64,000 bases of DNA from Pirellula sp. (GTDB taxonomy: Bacteria > Planctomycetota > Planctomycetia > Pirellulales > Lacipirellulaceae), in assembly GCA_013822725.1 (NCBI GenBank), contig PNKX01000005.1, positions 1-64,000 of the forward strand, written 5' to 3'. The position numbers and the translations under genes are program-made. Below are positions 34,990 through 42,090 of this stretch, one piece after another. The notes under the pieces were generated by a model that was not told the DNA's origin, ran no database searches, and saw only the letters and a list, made by a program, of their open reading frames with translations. Positions within the stretch are counted from its first letter, which is position 1, and the number at the start of each line of letters is the position of its first letter.

Positions 34990-35967
34990 TCAGTTCGTGG
35001 CGGCCGCCAACCGTTGCGGCGTTCCATTGACAGAGCCAGCTGCCGCTCGGCTTCCGCCTTCCATCGACACGATGGCGTCGTTCACGTCGTCTTCGAGCAT
35101 CGAGTCGTACGCCGAGTCGAGCGCCATCACGTTGCCCTGAATCTTGTGGCTGATTTCGTCCAACGGCAGGTGGCTCAAGCGAAGGACCGAGAAGGGGTTT
35201 TCCAGCTCGATGCCGATCTGGTCGAGCGCCAACAGCGGGAAGGCGATCAACATTGTCAGGAACGGCGTGAGCATCCCCGACTTGTCGACGATCGCCAGCG
35301 GCAGCAGAGCGAGGTACAGGAAAATGAAGTGACGCACTTTGATCGACACGACCTTCGCCAGCGGCGTCGCGAGGATTCGCTCGCAGGCGCCGATGTGATC
35401 GATCAGCTGCGCGCGTTGATCGTCGGCCCGCATGAACGCGAAGCCGTCCATCGCCTCGTTCCGGCGAGCCGACTGCAGCAGCCGCGCGATTTGCAGTGAA
35501 CTGAAAAGCGGAGGGTGCTCCGCGCGTTCCAGTTGATCGATCTCATCTGAAGTCAGCAGTTCGTTAAGGTCGGAAAAGTCGCGTTCCCCGCGCAGCTTGT
35601 GACGCGCTAAGTGCGGGAACGCCGCCGTCCACCGCAGGAACGCGCTACGCCAGCCCGCGTCTTCAGGGCCGTAAGCGGTGCCGACGACCGCGAGATTGCG
35701 CGACTGGTTGACGATGCCGCCCCACAGCTTGCGGCCTTCGTACCACCGGTCGTAGCCAGAGTTGGTGCGCAGCACGAGCACCAGCGTCAGGATGACGCCG
35801 ATGATTTCGTAGGGAGCGACGCCCAGGCCGGTCTGCACATGGGTGAAGTTGGCCACCCACCAGACCAAGGCGCCGTACAGGCCGAAGACCCAAATGCGCT
35901 TCATCACAAACGGCGTCACCGAGCCGCTGAGAGAGGCCACTTCGCGCCAAAAATCTCGTCGTTCCAT
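34990..35967 (-). CDS. Bestrophin family anion channel
   Basis: 325 residues. The bacterial bestrophin (UPF0187) pattern is clear: MERRDFWREVASLSGSVTPF, IGVILTLVLVLRTNSGYDRW followed by YEGRKLWGGIVNQSRNLAVV, then SIKVRHFIFLYLALLPLAIV, FLTMLIAFPLLALDQIGIEL and ENPFSVLRLSHLPLDEISHK. Bacterial members form pentameric pores conducting anions or, in some, cations. Four hydrophobic segments are visible. It lies downstream of the two-component pair, separated by a repeat region, so it may have its own promoter. C-terminus is variable and hydrophilic. Confidence 0.92.
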   Translation of the reverse strand: MERRDFWREVASLSGSVTPFVMKRIWVFGLYGALVWWVANFTHVQTGLGVAPYEIIGVILTLVLVLRTNSGYDRWYEGRKLWGGIVNQSRNLAVVGTAYGPEDAGWRSAFLRWTAAFPHLARHKLRGERDFSDLNELLTSDEIDQLERAEHPPLFSSLQIARLLQSARRNEAMDGFAFMRADDQRAQLIDHIGACERILATPLAKVVSIKVRHFIFLYLALLPLAIVDKSGMLTPFLTMLIAFPLLALDQIGIELENPFSVLRLSHLPLDEISHKIQGNVMALDSAYDSMLEDDVNDAIVSMEGGSRAAAGSVNGTPQRLAAATN

Positions 35968-36193
35968 CTTAAACTTCTTTGCGACTTTCGATGTGGTTCA
36001 CGGTTGAACAGAGAACGATCACCTCGACTGTCTGCTATCGCCGACGCCGAACTGACGTGACAGACTTAAGCATGAAGCGTGCCACGATCGCCGCATGTGG
36101 CGAAATTTTCGGAAACTCGCGAGATGCGTCGCAGGGAATGACGCCAGCAGCAACTCGCAGAGCGTCGTCGCCTCGATGGCGGCGGTCACGCTT

Positions 36194-36276
36194 TGTACAG
36201 CGGCGCGTTCCGCTGTACAGAATCTGCACGACGTTGACGCGCTGTGCAGATTCTGGTCACCGCTGTGCAGCTTCTG
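36194..36276. repeat. Overlapping hairpins and triple direct repeat at the 3' end of the response regulator gene
   Basis: TGTACAGCGG/CCGCTGTACA (36194-36203, 36210-36219) and CAGAATCTGCAC/GTGCAGATTCTG (36218-36229, 36244-36255) are perfect inverted repeats that overlap by two bases. A direct repeat CGCTGTRCAGMWTCTG occurs at 36211, 36240 and 36261, the last inside the coding end of the regulator gene. A transcript end or binding sites are possible; there is no T-run. Confidence 0.7.
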
Positions 36277-37699
36277 AACTGACGGCGTCGCCGTTCATTT
36301 CGAGCTCGCTCAGCCGATTACGCAGCGTCGTGCGTGAGATTCCCAGCACCTGCGCTGCTTGCACCTGGTTGCCGTCGACATGCTCTAAGACTTCTTCCAG
36401 CAGCACGCGATCAACGGCGGAGTGAACGTCGCGGTAGAGATTGCGGTCCGTGCGCGAGAGCTGTTGACGGACCATGGCGGCGATAGCGGCGTTGCCGTCG
36501 GCGATCTCCGCGGCAGAACTTTCTCCGCCATGGTCTCCGCGAACGGCAGGGGGGAGTGAGCCGGAGGTTACCGTATCGCCGACCGCGTGGAGGAGGGCGT
36601 ACCGCACCACCGTCTGCAATTCGCGAACATTGCCGGGCCATGAATGCATTTCGAGCCGCCGCATCGCTTCGGGAGTGACGACGCGCACCTGCCGGCCGAG
36701 TTCTCGGTTAAAAGTCGCCACAAAGTGCGCCACCAACGGCTCCAAATCGTCGATCCGGTCTCGCAGCGGCGGCGCCTCGATGACGAACTCGCGCAGCCGA
36801 TAGTAGAGGTCCTCGCGAAACGTCCCCTCGGCGACCATCTCGTCGAGATTGCGGTTGGTCGCCGCAATGACACGCACATTGGCGCGCAGCGTTTCGTTGC
36901 CGCCGACGCGTTGGAAGCTACCGTCCTGCAGCAGTCGCAGCACTTTGGCTTGGCTGGCGGCCGACATGTCGCCGATTTCATCGAGAAACAGCGTGCCGCC
37001 GGCTACTTGCTCGAACTTGCCGATCCGTTGACGCTCGGCCCCGGTAAAGGCCCCCCGTTCGTGACCGAACAGTTCGCTTTCCAAAATCGTCTCGGGAATC
37101 GCGGCGCAGTTGATCGTCAGAAACGGCCCCTCGGCTCGGGCGCTATGCTCGCGGATGGCTTCGGCAATGAGCTCCTTGCCGCTGCCGCTCTCGCCCTGGA
37201 TGAGCACGGTAATGTCCTGCAGCGCGACGCGGCCGATCGCTTTGAACACCTCTTGAATCGCCGGCGAATGACCGACGATGCGCTGTCCCGTGCGCGGCTC
37301 GGCGCCGTCGAGAACGTTGGCTTCGTCGCGCGCATGACTGATTTCCAAGGCGCGTGCGACGTGCTCCTGCAGGCGATCAAGCTCAATCGGCTTCAGCAGA
37401 TACTCGTACGCGCCGCGCTTCATCGCCTCGACGGCGGTTTCCATACTGGCGAAGGCGGTGATGATGATCACCGGCATGCTGGCGTTGATCGCCCGGATCT
37501 CGTTGAAGACGTCCAACCCGTACTGGTCGGGCAGCCGTACGTCGAGGATGACGGCGTGAGGCCGTTCGGAGCGGACCAGGCGAATCCCCTCAGCGGCCGT
37601 CTCCGCGCTCAGGATGGACAACGACTCGCGACCGAGGGCTTTGGTCATCGAGTAGAGCAGATTCGGCTCGTCGTCGATGATCAGGAGCTTATGCTTCAT
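36257..37699 (-). CDS. Sigma-54-dependent response regulator (NtrC/ZraR type)
   Basis: 480 residues. The receiver domain (1-120) has IIDDEPN and phospho-acceptor D53 (ILDVRLPD), with K103 (YLLKPIE). The AAA+ domain has GESGSGKE (169-176), GAFTGA (216-221) for sigma-54 contact, FLDEIGDM and the R-finger region (FREDLYYRL). The C-terminus has a FIS-type helix-turn-helix (NQVQAAQVLGISRTTLRNRL). It activates sigma-54 promoters on phosphorylation. It starts two bases after the stop of the histidine kinase, so the two form one operon. Its last codons lie in a direct repeat. Target genes are not visible; no clear -24/-12 element was found by eye nearby. Confidence 0.96.
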   Translation of the reverse strand: MKHKLLIIDDEPNLLYSMTKALGRESLSILSAETAAEGIRLVRSERPHAVILDVRLPDQYGLDVFNEIRAINASMPVIIITAFASMETAVEAMKRGAYEYLLKPIELDRLQEHVARALEISHARDEANVLDGAEPRTGQRIVGHSPAIQEVFKAIGRVALQDITVLIQGESGSGKELIAEAIREHSARAEGPFLTINCAAIPETILESELFGHERGAFTGAERQRIGKFEQVAGGTLFLDEIGDMSAASQAKVLRLLQDGSFQRVGGNETLRANVRVIAATNRNLDEMVAEGTFREDLYYRLREFVIEAPPLRDRIDDLEPLVAHFVATFNRELGRQVRVVTPEAMRRLEMHSWPGNVRELQTVVRYALLHAVGDTVTSGSLPPAVRGDHGGESSAAEIADGNAAIAAMVRQQLSRTDRNLYRDVHSAVDRVLLEEVLEHVDGNQVQAAQVLGISRTTLRNRLSELEMNGDAVSSEAAQR

Positions 37700-37701
37700 T
37701 G

Positions 37702-39282
37702 TTATGGGTGGGCTGTTCCGCCAGCGATAGCCGCCAGGCCGCTGGATAATTCTTCTTCAGGTGGGAGCGGCAATTCGACCACGAAGATCGCGCCGCTGTA
37801 ATCGCCCCGCTCTAGGGCCAGTTCGCCGCCGTGGGAGCGGCAGATTCGCTGACTTACAGCAAGTCCCAGGCCAAGACCTGTTTCCTTGGTGCTGTAGAAG
37901 GGCTCGAAGACCCGCGTCGCCTGCCGCGGGCCAATGCCGGGGCCGTCGTCGCTGACTTTCAGACGGCACATCTCTCGATCGTTAATCTTCGCCATTTCAA
38001 TGGCGACCCGGACATTTCCGCCCGCCGGCGCCGCTTGGATGGCATTCAACAGCAGATTGAGCAACACCTGCCGAATCCGCGGAGCGTCGATCTGCAGCAT
38101 TAACGGCTCGGCCGGCAGATCGCAGTGGAGCGTCACCTGGCGGGCGTCGGCTTGCCGCTGGACGAAGTCGACGGTGTGTTCCACAACGCTGCGCAGATCA
38201 ATCATTTCTTGCTTCAACGGCGTCGGACGGGCGAAGTCGAGGAACTCGGTGAGGAGCGTCTCGAGTCGGCGAATCTCGTCGTCGATGATCTGCAGGTCGC
38301 GACCGTCGAGTCCGGGCGACCCTTCTTGTTGGGCCGTCTGCACCAGCATCTTCATCGCCATCAGCGGATTGCGTATCTCATGGGCCAGCCCCGCAGCGAG
38401 TTGGCCCAGGCTGGCCAACTGATCGGCCCGCACCATGTCTTGATGCCGGGCGTGCAACTGTTCGACGACCGAAGTGACTTCCGCGGAAACTCGCTGCAGC
38501 GCGGGCCCGAGGTCGTCAAAGTCGAGTTGCGTCGAAACGACGACGTCGCCGGCGACTTCGCTGAGCTTACCCGCGACGTCGCGCATGGGGATATGGAGTT
38601 GGACCAGCGACTTGCTGATCCTCCGCGCCAGTCCGTAGCCGGCGAACATAGCCAGGATCGATCCGGCGAGCCCGAGGAACATCAGCATTCGCGCCAAGCG
38701 GCGCGATTGCGTCGCCGCGGCGGCCCGGCTTGCTTCCAGCAACCCTTCGTCGGCGCTCAAGAATTGTTGCGCCGGCGCCAGGACGTCATCATTCAAAATC
38801 GCTTCGGCCTGCTCCGCCAAAACGACCTTCTCGGCCGCGAGATCTTCGGTCTCGGCGATCCGATCCATATGGGCGTAAAACTTCGCCAAGCCGGCGCGCA
38901 TTTGAGCGATCAGCCGCCTCTCCTTGGCAGTGTGGGCCGCCGCATCGGCGCGCTGCAACCAGAGATCGATGTCAGCCCGCTCCGATTTTGTTGCACGCAG
39001 GTCGGTAAAGTCGGTCTTCTCCAGGTCGGCCAAGTTGTGCCGCCACAAGTAGAGATCGAGGTCGTGGCGCAGCTCCTGGATATGCAGCTCCAACTCCGCC
39101 GCCGCGCGCAGACTATCAACGCTGCGCGACAAGATCGCCTCGGACCGCTCCTGCTGGCTCTTCACATGCCAAGCGCCATAGCTCGCGACGGCAAGCAGCA
39201 GCAGGCTCACGATCACAATCAACACCGCGACTCGATCGGCCGTCCCGACGCGTTTGCCAAACGGTAACTTGAAGAGCTTCAT
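37702..39282 (-). CDS. Sensor histidine kinase of NtrB/ZraS type
   Basis: 526 residues. Two membrane helices (about 17-38 and 198-219) frame a periplasmic helical sensor of roughly 155 residues (four-helix-bundle-like, with many charged heptads such as LHIQELRHDLDLYLW). The HAMP-like linker leads to HisKA with H301 in LAAGLAHEIRNPLMAMK, then the ATPase domain with N box (LLNLLLNAIQAAP), G1 (SDDGPGIG) and G2 (GLGLGLAVSQRI). It phosphorylates the response regulator encoded two bases downstream. The ligand is unknown. The gene follows the gamma-glutamyltransferase gene on the same strand after 55 bp. Confidence 0.95.
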   Translation of the reverse strand: MKLFKLPFGKRVGTADRVAVLIVIVSLLLLAVASYGAWHVKSQQERSEAILSRSVDSLRAAAELELHIQELRHDLDLYLWRHNLADLEKTDFTDLRATKSERADIDLWLQRADAAAHTAKERRLIAQMRAGLAKFYAHMDRIAETEDLAAEKVVLAEQAEAILNDDVLAPAQQFLSADEGLLEASRAAAATQSRRLARMLMFLGLAGSILAMFAGYGLARRISKSLVQLHIPMRDVAGKLSEVAGDVVVSTQLDFDDLGPALQRVSAEVTSVVEQLHARHQDMVRADQLASLGQLAAGLAHEIRNPLMAMKMLVQTAQQEGSPGLDGRDLQIIDDEIRRLETLLTEFLDFARPTPLKQEMIDLRSVVEHTVDFVQRQADARQVTLHCDLPAEPLMLQIDAPRIRQVLLNLLLNAIQAAPAGGNVRVAIEMAKINDREMCRLKVSDDGPGIGPRQATRVFEPFYSTKETGLGLGLAVSQRICRSHGGELALERGDYSGAIFVVELPLPPEEELSSGLAAIAGGTAHP

Positions 39283-39337
39283 CGTCGATTGTCCAAGCTT
39301 CTAGTCATTGGCAAATCACTTTCGCGATCAACTCGAG

Positions 39338-41083
39338 CTATTTCTGCGGTCGGGAGCCGCTGGCCGCCTTGCCCGGCACGCGGGGATCATGCACGCCGAT
39401 GAACTGCCCTTTCTCATCGATCTCAATCGCCTGAGCGACGGCCCCCGAGTCGATCTCGTCGATTTTGTGCCCCTTCGCGGCAAGCTGCTCGACGATTTCC
39501 TTCGGCATCTTTTTCTCGACGGTCAGCACGTCGGGCATCCATTGCTGATGGATCCGCGGCGAGCCGACCGCATCGGCCAGCGATTGATCGAAATCGAGCC
39601 GCCGCAAGATCGCCAGCAGCACCGACGTGATAATCTTCGGCCCGCCGGCGGCGCCGACGGTCATCACTGGCTTGCCGTCCTTGAGCACGATCGTTGGCGT
39701 CATACTTGACAGCGGCCGCTTCCCGGGGGCGACGGCGTTGTTCTCGGCGCCGACCAGGCCGAAAGCATTCGGCTTGCCTGGCTGAGCCGAGAAGTCGTCC
39801 ATCTCGTTGTTCAGCACAATGCCGGTGCCGGGGACGATCACCTTCGAGCCGAAGGTCGTGTTCACCGTGGCGGTGATGGCGACCCAATTCCCGTCGCTGT
39901 CGGCGGCGGTGATATGCGTGGTGTGCTTCTTGCCGAACACGTCCTCGGCGGCCGCCGGCGGTTCGCCGTGGCTGGGAACCTCTGTCGCCTTCTCGGGGTT
40001 GATCCGTTCAGCCAACGCCACGGCGTAACCCTTGTCGATCAATCCGCGCGGCACGCCGACCGCATCGGGGTCGCCGAGCCAGAACGCCCGATCGGCGAAC
40101 GCCAGCTTCATCGCTTCGGCGATGAGATGCAGGGCCTGCGCGGGATTCTCCTGATACGTCTTCTGCAGATCGAACGTTTCCAACATGTTGAGCATCTGCG
40201 CCACATGCACTCCGCCCGAACTCGGCGGCGGGAAGCCGACGATCGTCCAATCGCGATACGTCGTTTCCAGCGGCTCACGCTCGACGGGAAGATAGCTCGC
40301 GAAATCGGCCTCGGTGATGATGCCGCCATTGTCTTTCATCCACCTCGCCACTTTGTCGGCGAACGGTCCGCCGTAGAACCAATCGGTCCCTTCCTCGGCC
40401 ATCGCCCGATAGGATTTCGCGAGGTCGGGCTGTTTGAGGACGTCTCCTTCCTCGTAGGCGCTGCCGTCGGATTTCAGCAGCGCGTCGCGACTGCCGGCGA
40501 ACTTGTCGAGCGTCTTCGCCGACGACGACAGCTTGCCGGCGTAGACGCGATCGATCGGAAAACCCTCTTCGGCGATCTTCGCGGCTGGCAGCAGCAGGTC
40601 CTTGAGCGGCAGCTTGCCGTATTTCGACACGGCTAAGTCGTAGGCTGCCAGCGCGCCAGGAATGCCGACCGCCAGCGGCCCCGTCTGGCTCAGTTCCGGG
40701 ACTGCTTCGCCGTCGCGAATGAACATGTCGTGCGTTGCCGCGGCAGGGGCTTCCTCGCGTCCGTCGATCGCGACCAGCGTGCCGTCAGCGCGGCGGATAA
40801 GAATAAAACAGCCGCCGCCGAGCCCCGAGTTGTGGTTGTCGACGACGCCGAGCGTCACCGCCGCGGCGACGGCGGCGTCGATCGCGTTGCCGCCCGCTTC
40901 GAACGCAGCGACGCCCGCCTCGGTGGCCAATGGCTGCACCGAGGCGACCATGCAGACGGCGGTCTGTTCCGCCGGCGCTGCCTTCGCTTCTTTCTTCGGC
41001 GGCGTCGCAGTTTGCGAGCAACCGACCAGCAGAACGAGGGCCAGGGCGTAGCGAAGGGGCGACTTGGCTGCGAATTTCATCAT
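39338..41083 (-). CDS. ggt: Gamma-glutamyltransferase, lipoprotein form
   Basis: 581 residues from ATG 41083 (MMKFAAKS); the frame extends upstream through 41224 without support. The signal has a lipobox, LVLLVGC (C22). The N-terminal subunit shows AFEAGGNAIDAAVAAAVTLG and NSGLGGGCFILIRR. The autocatalytic Thr388 is the first Thr of KKHTTHITAADSDGN, and the small subunit continues with GIVLNNEMDDF and RPLSSMTPTIVLKDG. GGT transfers or hydrolyses gamma-glutamyl bonds of glutathione and gamma-glutamyl peptides; the proenzyme cuts itself before Thr388. It is divergent from an NlpC/P60-like gene and upstream of a two-component pair. Confidence 0.95.
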   Translation of the reverse strand: MMKFAAKSPLRYALALVLLVGCSQTATPPKKEAKAAPAEQTAVCMVASVQPLATEAGVAAFEAGGNAIDAAVAAAVTLGVVDNHNSGLGGGCFILIRRADGTLVAIDGREEAPAAATHDMFIRDGEAVPELSQTGPLAVGIPGALAAYDLAVSKYGKLPLKDLLLPAAKIAEEGFPIDRVYAGKLSSSAKTLDKFAGSRDALLKSDGSAYEEGDVLKQPDLAKSYRAMAEEGTDWFYGGPFADKVARWMKDNGGIITEADFASYLPVEREPLETTYRDWTIVGFPPPSSGGVHVAQMLNMLETFDLQKTYQENPAQALHLIAEAMKLAFADRAFWLGDPDAVGVPRGLIDKGYAVALAERINPEKATEVPSHGEPPAAAEDVFGKKHTTHITAADSDGNWVAITATVNTTFGSKVIVPGTGIVLNNEMDDFSAQPGKPNAFGLVGAENNAVAPGKRPLSSMTPTIVLKDGKPVMTVGAAGGPKIITSVLLAILRRLDFDQSLADAVGSPRIHQQWMPDVLTVEKKMPKEIVEQLAAKGHKIDEIDSGAVAQAIEIDEKGQFIGVHDPRVPGKAASGSRPQK

Positions 41084-41154
41084 GACGTACAATGGGGACC
41101 TGCTGGGGTGACCGACAGACCTGCGATTGTAGGCGATACTGGGTGAGGCTGAAA

Positions 41155-41799
41155 ATGACGAGAATCTGGGCAATTGCCGCATTGACGCTCCTGACCATCG
41201 CCAATCAGGCGACGCTTCACGCACAAGAACCGGCCAAAGACATCCTCGCCGCCGCTCAGGCGATTCCCGACGGCGGCTCTTACGTTTGGACCAACGGCAG
41301 CGGCGTCCCGCGCGACATTCATCACGACGGTGAGTTGATTCTCAAGGCCCAGGAGCAGGGAACCTACTGCAGCGGCTTCACCTTCTGCGTCGCCATGGAG
41401 GCGGCCCAAGAACGCGGCCTGCTCAAAGGAAAAACCGCTGACGCCGTCCGCCAGTTCCAAAAAGAGTGGTACGGCTCGACCAAAGAAGCCGCCGAACGGC
41501 AATGCGCCCTCGCGGTCGAACAACTCGGTATCGGCCGCGAAGTGAAGTCGCTTGCCGACGCTCAGCCGGGCGACTTCATGCAGATCTGGCGGACGAACAA
41601 GTCGGGGCACAGCGTTCTCTTCCTCGATTGGGTCCGCGAGGGAGAGCAAGTCGTCGGCATCAAGTACCGCAGTTCGCAGAAGTCGACCGACGGCGTCGGC
41701 GATCGCGTCGAGTACTTCGCCGACGCCCCGGGGCATGACGGCAAGGTCGATCGTCAGCGGACCTACGTCGCGCGTCTTGACGCATCGCCCGCCCCATAA
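41155..41799 (+). CDS. Secreted NlpC/P60-like cysteine hydrolase
   Basis: 214 residues from ATG 41155 with GGTGAGG upstream; the frame extends back to 41092 without a signal. A signal peptide (IAALTLLTIANQATLHAQ) leads to a small papain-like domain. GTYCSGFTFCVAMEAA carries the likely nucleophile Cys, AQPGDFMQIWR matches the strand before the active His, and KSGHSVLFLDWV has the His. This order is that of NlpC/P60 and CHAP peptidases, which cut peptidoglycan stem peptides or related amides. The match is by motif only. The stop codon overlaps a family 1 palindrome. Confidence 0.7.
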   Translation: MTRIWAIAALTLLTIANQATLHAQEPAKDILAAAQAIPDGGSYVWTNGSGVPRDIHHDGELILKAQEQGTYCSGFTFCVAMEAAQERGLLKGKTADAVRQFQKEWYGSTKEAAERQCALAVEQLGIGREVKSLADAQPGDFMQIWRTNKSGHSVLFLDWVREGEQVVGIKYRSSQKSTDGVGDRVEYFADAPGHDGKVDRQRTYVARLDASPAP

Positions 41800-41880
41800 A
41801 AGCCACCGGCTCCGCCGGTGGACGACATGGTGATCGGCCGGCCCTCTTCGGTATTCGTCCACCGGCAGAGCCGGTGGCTT
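41798..41880. repeat. Palindromic repeat family 1, copy 4
   Basis: AAAGCCACCGGCTCCGCCGG... (from 41798) and ...CCACCGGCAGAGCCGGTGGCTT (to 41880) are inverted with a spacer of about 34 nt. It is nearly identical to the copy at 14235. Its first bases are the last two of the preceding TAA stop. Confidence 0.88.
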
Positions 41881-42090
41881 CTAGATGCGATCGGCGGCCA
41901 GTCGGCGAATAGCAGTTCGTTACGCCCTTCAAATGCGCACGCCTTTCTTGGCCCTGCGCAGAAGCGAGTAAAGAACGGCGTTCTTTTGTTTCCCGATCGG
42001 GCCCGGCGATTACAATGCGCAGTGGGCCGTTGTGCAGCCGTGCGGCGGTCCCTCTCGTTTCCGGAACAGACAGAGGAAGGCCCCAACGGC

